Source of the DNA: Microcoleus sp. AS-A8
Lineage (GTDB): Bacteria > Cyanobacteriota > Cyanobacteriia > Cyanobacteriales > Coleofasciculaceae
Direction of reading: 5' to 3'
Length of the DNA stretch: 64,000 nt
NCBI GenBank assembly: GCA_039962225.1
Contig: JAMPKV010000032.1
Location: forward strand, 1-64,000
The position numbers and the translations under genes are program-made. The notes beneath the pieces are model-generated. The model was not told the DNA's origin, ran no database searches, and was given only the letters and a program-made list of their open reading frames with translations. Shown here one piece after another: positions 32,119 through 40,145 of this stretch. Every line of letters begins with the position of its first letter. Within the stretch, counting starts at the first letter, position 1.

Positions 32119-35049
32119 ATGAAAGAAATCTTCAACTGTGATAATGGTATCACGAATCAAGCGACAGTTACAACGTTTGAACCGAGACCCTGCCTCTGGG
32201 TGTCCGAGCCGATCGCCGCGAGGTGTTTGTCAGAATGCTTTTATGTTGCAAACCATGTGTCTGATGTGAAGCCCGGTGAGCACTTTATCGCGCTAAAAAA
32301 TGAGCTTGAAATTCGCAAATTGGCTCAAAAGCTAATTTCTGTTGGGGCTGAAATCAAGGTTTACCAGCTCGAAAGTGCGATCGAAAATTTACTCGCAGGG
32401 GTTGGAATTAGCGCAGCACCAATGTTTATGCTGGGCGCGCTTCCCTATAGGGATTGGCTTAAATCCAGAAAGGAAGTGCCTTTAGATCTGGAAGACGCAG
32501 TTGCGATCGCCGAACACACAATCAAGTCGGAGCCGGATTCACCAGAGCGTATGATTGCCTTAGATATTTTGGGCAGAAGAGCTGGAATGAATGATTATAG
32601 GTGGCACAAAGATTATTTGAATGGTATCCGAGCAAAGCTGGAAGAGGCTTTAGCCTTACCCGATGGTAAGATTGCGGGTTCCCCCAGTTCTGGGGAACTT
32701 ACCCTTGAGCAGGTGACGGAAAAAATCGACGAACTGATAGCCCTTGGTGCGACCGGCTCTTATTTGACAGGGCAGCTTAATCGTCTCGCCGCTGTAAGCC
32801 AATACTACATCGGCGAACTCCGGAAGTTTTATTACGAAAGGTTGGGCGAAGCCGATCTAGAGGAATCTCGCACCGAGCGTAAAGCAGAAGTTGAAAACCT
32901 GTTGAAAATCGGGAAGTCTCAACTTGAGCTGCAAGACTATCTCGATTCAGCAGTTGCTTGCCCACTAGAGCGGGTAGCAGGATGGATGGGCACAACTCCA
33001 GTTGCCATGCTCACCACTCTTTATCCGGTAATCGGCTCCTTGTTGGAGGTTGGCACTCGCCTAGAGTTAATAAAAGCCACCGATCATTATGCTTTACCCG
33101 TTATCTACGCAGGCCTTGTGTGTGAGTCTGGCGGAGGAAAAACCCCTGCACAGAAAACTGTACTCAAACCGCTATTCGCGCTACAAGCTGAAGCAGAAAT
33201 TGAGTACAAAGAGCGGCTCTCGCAGTACCAGCAAGAGCTATCTGAGTGGAAAAAGGTCAAGGACAATGATCAGCCAGCACCAGAGCAGCCTGTGCCCCAT
33301 GAATACTACACCACGGATGCCACCAGTGAGGCGATCGCATTAATTCAAAGTCAGCAGCCTAACAGGGGGTTCTTGGGGTGGTTTGATGAATTACCCGCCT
33401 TGTTCAAGTCTCAAGGGCAATACAAGAGCGGACGGGGCGCGGACGGGGAGAAAATTCTCTCAGGACGGGATGGCACAGGTTTTAAAGTGAACCGCGCCTC
33501 TGGGAAGCGGTTGGTAGTTGACCAATCAGCCTACAGCATCACTGGCTCCTTGCAGCCTTTAATCCTGCGTCAAATGATGGGCGACTTTACCGACGCTAAC
33601 GGGCAATGGGCGCGTTTCCTTTGGACAGTAATGCAAGTTCAGCCGGCTCCTTATCCCGATGACGCCATTCCTTTTGATGTCACTGGCCTACTCAAAGGTA
33701 TTTACAAGCGTCTCAAGAATCTTCCGGCTACCACTTACACTCTCTCGCCGCCAGCTAAGAAAGTCTATCGCAGATGGTACAACGAACTCGACCAATTGAA
33801 AATGAGTGAGTCTCGCCAGGGTATGAGAGCAGTTTTCGCCAAGATGAAAGGTGATACCGGAGTTTTGGCGTTATTGCTGCACTGTTTTAATGGCTGCGTC
33901 CATGAAGGCTCTACTCCCGATTCAGAGATTGACGAACAGACAATGGTGGCAGCGATCAAGTTGGCCAAACATCACATCGGGCAAGTAAAACTCATTCACT
34001 CAGAAGGTGATGCAGCCAATGGAGAGATCGCTGCCATTCATACAAAAATCATCCAACTGTCTGAACGTAAGGGCTGGCTCAAGGCAGCAGACATGCGCGA
34101 TATAGATCGCCAAATCAAAAAACAATTCACCGCTGATGACATTCGCAGGCACTTCCGAGAATTAGAAGCTTCCGGCTTTGGTCAGACCAGGGGTGAGGGT
34201 ACAAAACTGATGTGGTCGATCTATCAAGACAATGATTCGCCACCAGTGTACAAACTCAGGACAAACTCAGGACAAACTCAGGACAACCCCCCAAATACGA
34301 CAAGTGCCTCCAGTCTTTGTGTTCAGTCTTTTGTTGTAAATTACTCAGGACAAACTCAGGGCAACTCAGGACAAACTCAGGACACCCTAAAAAGCACTGG
34401 AAGTGCTTCCAGTCTTTGTGTTCAGCAATCATCGGTAGAAACTCAGGACACTCAGGACAGTTTTGCTGTTGCACAAAGAAATCTGGTAGATGTCCACACA
34501 ACTGGAAATGAAATAAAGGATGCTGCCCCGAATTTTGATGTCCTGAGTTGTCCTGAGTTCGTAAGCGAGTCTCGTAACTCAACAACAGTGTGCATTCCAG
34601 CTCAGGACAAGACTCAGGACAACTGCCCTGGGACTGTCCTGAGTTGTCCTGAGTTGCTGGAATCGGAGGAAGCTATCGCAGACCTAGCGGAAATACTGGA
34701 ATTTTGTAGCAGCAAAGAAATGCTTGCCGAACTCAGGAGTACAAATGGCTTCACACCCTCCGTGATGAGCAAGGCTAGCAAGCGGCTATCGGCGGACAAA
34801 CACAATCAAATAAAAGAATGGGTGCTTCAATTGAATAATCAGGATCAACAGCAGCAGCCCCATAAAACAGAAGGGAAAGTAGGAAAGCGAATCCGGTACA
34901 GCGGCGAGTACTCTGGTGAGTTATCTGCCATCTCAAAGAATGGCGAATTTTTTGTTACGTGGGATGTGTCGAGTCAAAGGCAGGCGCAAAGGCGCAACCG
35001 TGAGCTGCCACTAGTGCTAAAGGCTGGTGATTTTGAGGTGACGCCATGA
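32119..35049 (+). CDS. DUF3987 (primase/helicase-like replication) protein
   Basis: Start ATG 32119 (KEIFNCDNGITNQATV), AGGAGAAG upstream; the frame is open to 32059. 976 aa. The N-terminal ~280 residues are helical. A DUF3987 core begins near CPLERVAGWMGTTPVAMLTT. Walker A is LVCESGGGKTPAQK near 336, and GWFDELPALFKSQGQ follows near 420. Later come RKVYRRWYNELDQ and a winged-helix-like region (DDIRRHFRELEASGFG). After residue ~715 the protein becomes low-complexity Ser/Gln/Thr/Asp encoded by 11-bp DNA repeats, then ends with a basic SH3-like part (KRIRYSGEYSGELSAI). Family knowledge: DUF3987 proteins lie on plasmids and phages and act like primase-helicases. Likely the replication initiator or helper. 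Confidence 0.7.
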   Translation: MKEIFNCDNGITNQATVTTFEPRPCLWVSEPIAARCLSECFYVANHVSDVKPGEHFIALKNELEIRKLAQKLISVGAEIKVYQLESAIENLLAGVGISAAPMFMLGALPYRDWLKSRKEVPLDLEDAVAIAEHTIKSEPDSPERMIALDILGRRAGMNDYRWHKDYLNGIRAKLEEALALPDGKIAGSPSSGELTLEQVTEKIDELIALGATGSYLTGQLNRLAAVSQYYIGELRKFYYERLGEADLEESRTERKAEVENLLKIGKSQLELQDYLDSAVACPLERVAGWMGTTPVAMLTTLYPVIGSLLEVGTRLELIKATDHYALPVIYAGLVCESGGGKTPAQKTVLKPLFALQAEAEIEYKERLSQYQQELSEWKKVKDNDQPAPEQPVPHEYYTTDATSEAIALIQSQQPNRGFLGWFDELPALFKSQGQYKSGRGADGEKILSGRDGTGFKVNRASGKRLVVDQSAYSITGSLQPLILRQMMGDFTDANGQWARFLWTVMQVQPAPYPDDAIPFDVTGLLKGIYKRLKNLPATTYTLSPPAKKVYRRWYNELDQLKMSESRQGMRAVFAKMKGDTGVLALLLHCFNGCVHEGSTPDSEIDEQTMVAAIKLAKHHIGQVKLIHSEGDAANGEIAAIHTKIIQLSERKGWLKAADMRDIDRQIKKQFTADDIRRHFRELEASGFGQTRGEGTKLMWSIYQDNDSPPVYKLRTNSGQTQDNPPNTTSASSLCVQSFVVNYSGQTQGNSGQTQDTLKSTGSASSLCVQQSSVETQDTQDSFAVAQRNLVDVHTTGNEIKDAAPNFDVLSCPEFVSESRNSTTVCIPAQDKTQDNCPGTVLSCPELLESEEAIADLAEILEFCSSKEMLAELRSTNGFTPSVMSKASKRLSADKHNQIKEWVLQLNNQDQQQQPHKTEGKVGKRIRYSGEYSGELSAISKNGEFFVTWDVSSQRQAQRRNRELPLVLKAGDFEVTP
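34254..34655. repeat. Dense CTCAGGACA repeats (iteron-like) inside the DUF3987 gene
   Basis: ACTCAGGACAA is perfectly tandem three times at 34254-34286. Four near-copies occupy 34343-34385, two lie at 34441-34459 and two at ~34601-34621. Inverted copies (TGTCCTGAGT) lie at ~34539-34558 and ~34636-34655. I count 11 forward and 4 inverted copies. The last four form two direct copies facing two inverted ones. A ~25-bp sequence (GTGC-TCCAGTCTTTGTG) is also duplicated near 34300 and 34400. The 11-bp spacing is one DNA turn, as expected of protein-binding iterons. Confidence 0.8.
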
Positions 35050-35847
35050 TGCGATCATTCTCCTTTGGCTGAATGGCGTTGATGAATTGGTGTAAAACCA
35101 GGGTCATTTGTAAAAATAGTCAGTTTGCGGAGTAGGGTGAGGACGTTAGAGCGGATTAATGACCGAGGGGTATGAACCTCCCCTCAGTCATCTGGGGTAC
35201 GCAATAGAGTAGGGAGTTCTTTGGTGCATCTACCAAAAAGCCTATGGATGTTGAAGAACTCCTTGGTGAGTCGTGGCATCCTCCTTCTCGGACAGTGCAT
35301 GACCATGAACGCGATCGCTTGTTCAGGGTTCACGGCATTCGTGTTGTCGAGCATTATGATGCGATCTGCTGTTTTCAACATCCAGACGAAGTGGTGCGGG
35401 AGTTCCTGGAGATTTTAAGGCAGGCATGACAACATAAATCGCCACTTATCCTTGACGGGTGAGCGGAACTTACTACTATTGTGCAGTGAGGGAATATGGA
35501 AAACAAAAAGCCCTCACCTGGCGGCGAAGGCAGTCATCAGGGTGCATCTACTTCTTCTGTTATTCGCAGTTAGGGAATCTATCTCCGGAAGAAATAATGT
35601 GTGGCTCTTGGCGTTGCTAAACTGCTGAGCAGAGGGGATAGGGGTACCTATGAGGGTACTTTTTGAAGAAGTTTTGGGATTTAGGGGAAAATCGGCGGTA
35701 GCTAGAATTATCGAACTTACCCACCACCCCTTGCTGGAAGAGTATCGAGTGCTTGATACTCTTGCGTAAATTTCAGAGCTCAGGTGGATAAGTAGATACA
35801 GCGAACTAAAAGCTGAACTTCTACAAAAATTGACAATCCCGAAAGAG
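35050..35847 (+). other. Fragment-rich gap
   Basis: Holds several short open stretches but no secure gene. 35244-35429 is a nuclease-like fragment. 35496-35573 is a 25-aa ORF with a good Shine-Dalgarno (GAGGGA). 35650-35769 is a 39-aa ORF (RVLFEEVLGFRGKSAVARI). A short imperfect hairpin near 35159-35190 could be an mRNA end for the DUF3987 gene. Confidence 0.4.
35244..35429 (+). pseudogene. C-terminal fragment of a VSR/DUF559-like nuclease
   Basis: 61 codons: WHPPSRTVHDHERDRLFRVH, GIRVVEHYDAICCFQHPDEV, VREFLEIL. The spacing of ERDRLF, GIRVV and a closing EVVREFLEIL helix matches the C-terminal half of VSR/DUF559-type endonucleases. The upstream half with the catalytic Asp and Glu is absent, so this is a relic or a very short protein. 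Confidence 0.45.
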
Positions 35848-36108
35848 ATGAATCCTGAGGTAATTCGCGCTTGTACCCCGTTATTTTTAGCAACTATTGG
35901 TGGACTGTTTGGTGTAATTGTTTTGATGCAACCCACTAAACTGAGTGAGAGTCAGTCGGCAGCTGGTCTTGGACTAGCAGGAACAGCGATCGCCGGTGCG
36001 GCGGGTCTAGCCCAGACGACCAAAACCGAATCTACTGTTACTGGGCAAAATGCAAAGGTTCAAATTGGTGACGCTTCGCAGACACCAAACGAAAACATTA
36101 AGGTTTGA
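35848..36108 (+). CDS. Small two-span membrane protein
   Basis: Start M7 of the frame (ATG 35848, NPEVIRACTPLFLATIGG) with GAAAGAG before it. 86 aa: span 1 ACTPLFLATIGGLFGVIVLM, span 2 GLGLAGTAIAGAAGLA, then a polar tail (KTESTVTGQNAKVQIGDAS). Similar two-span proteins are common in cyanobacteria and their roles are unclear. Holin-like or membrane-sensor roles are possible. Confidence 0.55.
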   Translation: MNPEVIRACTPLFLATIGGLFGVIVLMQPTKLSESQSAAGLGLAGTAIAGAAGLAQTTKTESTVTGQNAKVQIGDASQTPNENIKV

Positions 36109-36372
36109 TTGTTTCCGCCTTCAGAGGGCGATCGCGTGCCCGTAACATCTGGCGCGTACTTCACAGGCTACTACGCTACTGAGCTACGGCGGATGAGAGC
36201 AGAAATCATGATGATTGTCGATCCAAATTTTGTGGATGATGATGAAGCTACACCGCAGCATCAGCAGTTGAGTTTGTCACTGTAGCAGACGGCGTTTGAT
36301 GTGGATCGTCGGTTGATGGCGGGGCAGGAGATTAGGATCTATGTGCGATCGCCTTTCCTCAGTCGCGCCTAA
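36109..36372 (+). pseudogene. Decayed coding remnant with in-frame TAG
   Basis: In the same phase as the two-span gene, the DNA stays open past its TGA (36106-36108) to TAG at 36283-36285 and TAA at 36370-36372. It reads VPVTSGAYFTGYYATELRRM, IVDPNFVDDDEATPQHQQ and, past TAG, QTAFDVDRRLMAGQEIRI. It looks like a protein but no family is recognised. Probably a separate degraded gene. Confidence 0.35.
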
Positions 36373-36460
36373 AAACGCGCAGCAAAAGTGCCTAGCGAAA
36401 CTCGTCTCGCCGGAATTGCTTAGTTTTAGGTGAGCTACGTCTGTTTGTCAAACCATCAAA

Positions 36461-36504
36461 AAACCGATCAGAAACCCATCAGAAACCCATCAGAAACCCA
36501 TCAG
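36461..36504. repeat. 11-bp tandem repeats
   Basis: AAACCCATCAG at 36472-36482, 36483-36493 and 36494-36504, preceded by a degenerate copy (AAACCGATCAG, 36461-36471). Non-coding and one helical turn apart: iteron-like, independent of the CTCAGGACA set. Confidence 0.8.
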
Positions 36505-36555
36505 AAAATCAAGGGTGTAAGGGGGGTGCGATCAAGGCGATCGACCCAAAAATAT

Positions 36556-36616
36556 AATTCTCCCCTATGTTAAAGTCAATGACAACAAATGTCTAAGTTT
36601 AATATTCAACTTAGAC
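36556..36616. repeat. Palindromic 26-bp element, copy B
   Basis: AATTCTCCCCTATGTTA (36556-36572) followed by the second 26-bp near-palindrome (36591-36616), nearly the reverse complement of copy A. Since the first part is in the same orientation at both places, the two copies are direct repeats about 6.0 kb apart. Confidence 0.75.
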
Positions 36617-36827
36617 GATTCGGGGGCGTTTTTTGGGATAGCCGACTCTCCCTCTCGCTTGCGATCGTTCGAGGGCGTGAAGTGTGAACCTATTCCCAGT
36701 AAATAGGGTTTGTGCCTTTCAAGATTGTGTAACGGTAAGTATAAGGCTGCTTGTTGTAACAGAACTCTCCCGCTGTAGAGCCTATTGAACATTGATTGAA
36801 ATCTACTTCTTGCCTAAACAACAAGCA

Positions 36828-38102
36828 TCAGGCTGCTGAAATTGGTTCTGACGGAATAACATACATCAACTTCGCTTCATCTGGTTTTGGCTCTGAAGGA
36901 GTTAGTTGAAGCCATTCATGGAAGCTGATTCCGAGTTGTGCGATCGCTTGCAGTTCCCATTGATAGGATTCCAAACGTCTGTGAGTTTCAATCATAGACT
37001 CCATTGCTGCCATAACTCTGGGGAGTCGCGAAAAAATCTGTGGTTTTGGATCATCCCAGAAGGCTTTGCCTACCCAGTCTACTTGAGCATCCCAAATTGA
37101 TGCTGGTAGCGATTCTATCCACTTACCTGGGTCTTGCACCAGCTTGACTAAGCTCTCGCGATGCATCTCAAACACAGCGTTTTCATCCAGAGTGGGTTCA
37201 ATCCATTGGTGAACCTGGGTTAATCGGCGCAAGTCAATCTGACCTTTGAATTGAGGTTGTAGGTAAGCTGCTGGATTAGAAGTGAGAAGAAGTTCGACGT
37301 ATTTTTTAGTAAGAGAACCAATGACTCTTTCTGCTTCTTGAAGGCGACAAAGTGCTGTATCAATCTCATTCAACTCTAAATGGCAGCGTACCTCAGCCAT
37401 ATAAGCTAGCGATAGTGTTAGAAGGTACTCATCAGCAAGCTGACTGCCTTGTTTTAGTTCTTTATTTGCATAGTCACTGTAAATATGCTCAGCTTCTAGG
37501 AAGCGATTGATGGCTTGAGTTGCCATATTGTCTCGATTCTCGCGCTTGCTCATTGTGAAGGCATTTGTAGCCAAACCCAGCGCTGCTTTAAAGTTAGCGT
37601 AGTGAGCTAAGTCAATTTTCTTGTCGATTTTATTAAGGAGCTCCTCTGTTTTTGCTAGGCGTTTTTCTAGTTCGTCAAGACGCTGGTTTATCACAGCAAA
37701 ACCCATCACTGACACACCAAGATTCAACGCACTAACAGCAGAAGTTACTTGCAAAACTCCTTTAACCTCCTGCACACTGCGCTCAACTGCTTCTATCTGT
37801 TTTCCGAGTGCGGATAGGCGTGTCTTTACGTCACCAAATCCCTTCAGTAAAACTCCCGTATTTAAACTTTGAACAACTAAATTAAGCGCACCAGTAACCG
37901 GATCAGATGGCAAAGGAAGCCCTGAGAATCCTAGAAGACCAGGAAAACTCGGAAGATTACTTGTGCCAGTCTCTCGCAACCAAGAAACAACTTGTTTTGT
38001 TCCCGCTTCTCGAATGACACCACCGACTCTCTCATAAGCTCCGGTTGCTAACCCCTGAGCAATCCACGCAGGCAAGGTAAACGTTGTTGTTACCGTGTTC
38101 AT
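36828..38102 (-). CDS. Coil-hydrophobic-coil protein, possible helical pore former
   Basis: Start ATG 38102 (NTVTTTFTLPAWIAQGLATG) is preferred; the longer frame needs TTG 38129 with no spacing to its Shine-Dalgarno. 424 aa. Helical segment VKTRLSALGKQIEAVERSVQ, then a hydrophobic stretch (LQVTSAVSALNLGVSVMGFA), then coiled coil VINQRLDELEKRLAKTEELL. The C-terminal half is helical and TPR-like. The coil, membrane stretch, coil order recalls alpha-helical pore-forming toxins, but the match is structural guesswork. Divergent from three small glycine-zipper genes. No known family. Confidence 0.5.
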   Translation of the reverse strand: MNTVTTTFTLPAWIAQGLATGAYERVGGVIREAGTKQVVSWLRETGTSNLPSFPGLLGFSGLPLPSDPVTGALNLVVQSLNTGVLLKGFGDVKTRLSALGKQIEAVERSVQEVKGVLQVTSAVSALNLGVSVMGFAVINQRLDELEKRLAKTEELLNKIDKKIDLAHYANFKAALGLATNAFTMSKRENRDNMATQAINRFLEAEHIYSDYANKELKQGSQLADEYLLTLSLAYMAEVRCHLELNEIDTALCRLQEAERVIGSLTKKYVELLLTSNPAAYLQPQFKGQIDLRRLTQVHQWIEPTLDENAVFEMHRESLVKLVQDPGKWIESLPASIWDAQVDWVGKAFWDDPKPQIFSRLPRVMAAMESMIETHRRLESYQWELQAIAQLGISFHEWLQLTPSEPKPDEAKLMYVIPSEPISAA

Positions 38103-38379
38103 AGGTTTTGGCAAAAATACGCCAATCAACCTTTCCGAATAAAACTCGGCTATCAGGGTAATCAGCTAAACAATTCCCAATCTTTGTCAAAACCTTACAT
38201 TTAGGGCATTTGATGCATTTTGATTACCCCTGCAAGCATCTGCATGGCATCCGTCATCTAGCGCAAAGCTTTTGCTGCTATTGCAGAACCGGTGTGGGCT
38301 GTAGATGCGATCACAAACTCTTCATACAATTTCGTACTTTTACAAACCTACTTTACATTCCAGTAGGGGAGGATAATAA

Positions 38380-38451
38380 GTGACACACAAACCTCAGCCA
38401 GACCGCACTACATACTTTGAGGTTCTGGGGATGAAGCTACCAGCAAAGTAA
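38380..38451 (+). CDS. Possible 23-aa leader or small peptide
   Basis: GTG 38380 follows a strong Shine-Dalgarno (GGGGAGG). It encodes THKPQPDRTTYFEVLGMKLP plus AK and stops 19 bp before the first glycine-zipper gene. It could be a leader peptide or a fragment. Confidence 0.3.
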   Translation: MTHKPQPDRTTYFEVLGMKLPAK

Positions 38452-38470
38452 TTTTCACAAAAGGATAACC

Positions 38471-38707
38471 ATGTCAGAGGATGACGCAAAGGCTTTAGTG
38501 GCTATTGTAGGCACGGCTTCAGCCGCAGGTACAGGCTCAGTAACAGTAGCTACAATTACCTCTACGGCTCCCGGAATCCTGGGCGTACTGGGGTTTACTA
38601 CAACAACTACCGTCGCATTACCAGTTGCAGGTCTTGTGGCTGCTGGCGGTTTGCTTGGCTTTGGATTCTGCAAAGCTTGGGAGTGTTTCAATAGTCCACA
38701 AAATTAA
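38471..38707 (+). CDS. Gly/Ala/Thr-rich hydrophobic small protein 1
   Basis: 78 aa with AAGGAT upstream. Sequence SEDDAKALVAIVGTASAAGT, SVTVATITSTAPGILGVLGF, VALPVAGLVAAGGLLGFGF, CKAWECFNSPQN. Small-residue spacing suggests membrane-packing glycine-zipper helices. Two cysteines lie near the C-terminus (FCKAWECFN). First of three tandem genes. Similar in size and composition to bacteriocin-like peptides, but no leader or modification genes are nearby. Function unknown. Confidence 0.6.
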   Translation: MSEDDAKALVAIVGTASAAGTGSVTVATITSTAPGILGVLGFTTTTTVALPVAGLVAAGGLLGFGFCKAWECFNSPQN

Positions 38708-38742
38708 GTCCAATTACTTTTGCAAAGGTAGGAAATAAGAAC

Positions 38743-39018
38743 ATGAAACCAGAAGAAGTCTTAGCGGCTGGAACAGGTATTGTTAGTGGTACTGTCGCAG
38801 GCAGCGCAGCAGCTCTTGGAGCGGTTTCCGCTGCTGGAAGTGTAGCTGGTTTGAGTGCAGCGGGAATGACTTCCGGCTTAGCTGCAATTGGCTCGGTAGT
38901 TGGTGGTGGCATGGCGGCGGGAATCGCTATGACAGCAGCAGCGCCTGTCGCAGGAGCAGTAGCTGGTGGTGTTGCTGTTTACCATGCATGGAACTGGTTG
39001 ACGGGCGGTAATAAGTAA
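38743..39018 (+). CDS. Gly/Ala-rich hydrophobic small protein 2
   Basis: 91 aa with TAGGAA upstream. KPEEVLAAGTGIVSGTVAGS, AAALGAVSAAGSVAGLSAAG, MTSGLAAIGSVVGGGMAAGI, then GAVAGGVAVYHAWNWLTGG. Strong GxxxG-type glycine-zipper runs. It shares the SAAG-(M/I)TS-(G/A)-LAAIGSV core with protein 3, so the two are paralogues. Likely inserts in a membrane as helical hairpins or oligomers. Confidence 0.65.
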   Translation: MKPEEVLAAGTGIVSGTVAGSAAALGAVSAAGSVAGLSAAGMTSGLAAIGSVVGGGMAAGIAMTAAAPVAGAVAGGVAVYHAWNWLTGGNK

Positions 39019-39130
39019 TTAGTTAATCGATCATGATTGCGATCGCAATCAACAGTAAACCTAAGTATTTTACTGCTTAGTAAAAGCTAGCTGCTGAATA
39101 CAAATTGAACTGGAAATCTGAAAGGTTGGC

Positions 39131-39349
39131 GTGGATATGATTTTAGAGATTGCAGGATTAGGTTTGGTAAGTATCGCAGTTGTGACTGGTGTTGGTACAG
39201 TAATTAATCTACTTGGAGTTGCTGGAATAAGCGCTGCTGGTATCACCTCTGCACTAGCAGCAATTGGTTCTGTCATTGGCATGGGGATGCTGGCTGGCGT
39301 TTGCCTAATTGCTGTAGGCGGCGTAGTTGTTGGCAAGGTTCTTCTGTAG
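39131..39349 (+). CDS. Gly-rich hydrophobic small protein 3
   Basis: 72 aa (GTG 39131, or ATG 39137), GAAAGG upstream. DMILEIAGLGLVSIAVVTGV, GTVINLLGVAGISAAGITSA, LAAIGSVIGMGMLAGVCLIA, VGGVVVGKVLL. Paralogue of protein 2 over the central SAAGITS-LAAIGSVIG region. Two or three membrane helices. The tandem set faces the 424-aa coil protein. Confidence 0.65.
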   Translation: MDMILEIAGLGLVSIAVVTGVGTVINLLGVAGISAAGITSALAAIGSVIGMGMLAGVCLIAVGGVVVGKVLL

Positions 39350-39722
39350 TGCAGATAGCTCTAACACCTTTTGTCTGTCCTAATTAAGGGAACTGGGGTT
39401 TTCAGCCAAAAAGGGTTAGCCAAGAGCTAGGTGGAGACAGTATCCAAAAAAGGTTGTTAAAAAGACACACGAGAACGGCAACTGTGAAGCGACTGGGGCG
39501 ATCGCACACTCACACCTTCATCAACACTTCAAAATATGGGGTGAAACCCCTCATTGCTAAGCGTAATAATAAGGTTAATAGATGCACCCTGATGATCGAG
39601 AGAGTAACTGCAAGTGGCTCTCTATTTTTTTGGCAAAGTTTGAAAGATCAGTGAATTTACCCTATCGTTGCCGTGCTTCCTTAGTTAAGCTCAACAAAGA
39701 TGATTAAGAAGGCATTCTCGCC
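39350..39722 (+). other. Gap before the defence island
   Basis: No supported gene. A 66-aa ORF (39454-39654) has no protein character. A 16-bp phrase near 39580 matches, inverted, the area around 35535 (TCATCAGGGTGCATC), another small dispersed repeat. Confidence 0.4.
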
Positions 39723-40145
39723 ATGCCCCTAGCTGAATCACTATCAACCGCTGTCTTCGTGAAGGAACTCCGGAAGCGCCTGGGACTGACTCAATTACAG
39801 TTTGCCCAATCGTTGGGAGTGTCGTTTCAATCAGTGAACCGCTGGGAACGCGGAAAGACGAAGCCTTTGCCGATAGTTCTCAAGCTTCTTGAGATGATAG
39901 TGAAGGAGATGGGCGATCGATCGAACCGCCTTCGGCGATCGCGGTTCCGATTTACTGAAGCAATATTTTGCACAATAGCAGCCAAGGGTGGGAGAAAAAG
40001 GGTAAAGCATGGCGAACCTGTTAGCTGGCACAGAAGTTCAAGCGCGGAGACTGCGGTGGGAAGTTGTTACATCAACTCAACTGGGACCGCAAACTCTCTA
40101 CCGTTTGCGCTGTTTGGAAGGAGAACTGCGAGGGACAGAACTTGA
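39723..40145 (+). CDS. XRE-family regulator, C-terminus shifted by a 22-bp insertion
   Basis: The HTH is clear: STAVFVKELRKRLGLTQLQF, QSLGVSFQSVNRWERGKTKP, LPIVLKLLEMIVKEMGDR. After MGDR the frame changes and the ORF runs on to 40145, overlapping the DrmD-like start. If the extra 22 bp at 39920-39941 are removed, the frame reads MGDRGSDLLKQYFAQ-stop (TAG 39976-39978), the ordinary end of such regulators. The HTH itself is intact, so DNA binding may survive. Likely controls the island. Confidence 0.75.
   Translation: MPLAESLSTAVFVKELRKRLGLTQLQFAQSLGVSFQSVNRWERGKTKPLPIVLKLLEMIVKEMGDRSNRLRRSRFRFTEAIFCTIAAKGGRKRVKHGEPVSWHRSSSAETAVGSCYINSTGTANSLPFALFGRRTARDRT
39912..39941. repeat. 22-bp small dispersed-repeat insertion at a HIP1-type site
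   Basis: GGCGATCG at 39912-39919 and again at 39934-39941 are separated by 14 bp. The net extra length is 22 bp, not a multiple of three. This matches the very small mobile repeats known from cyanobacteria, which tend to sit at HIP1 sites. Confidence 0.7.

Noticed and set aside
34254-34655. CRISPR array
   Set aside because: Repeats are 11 bp and lie in tandem or with short irregular gaps inside a coding frame. No spacer pattern and no cas genes nearby.
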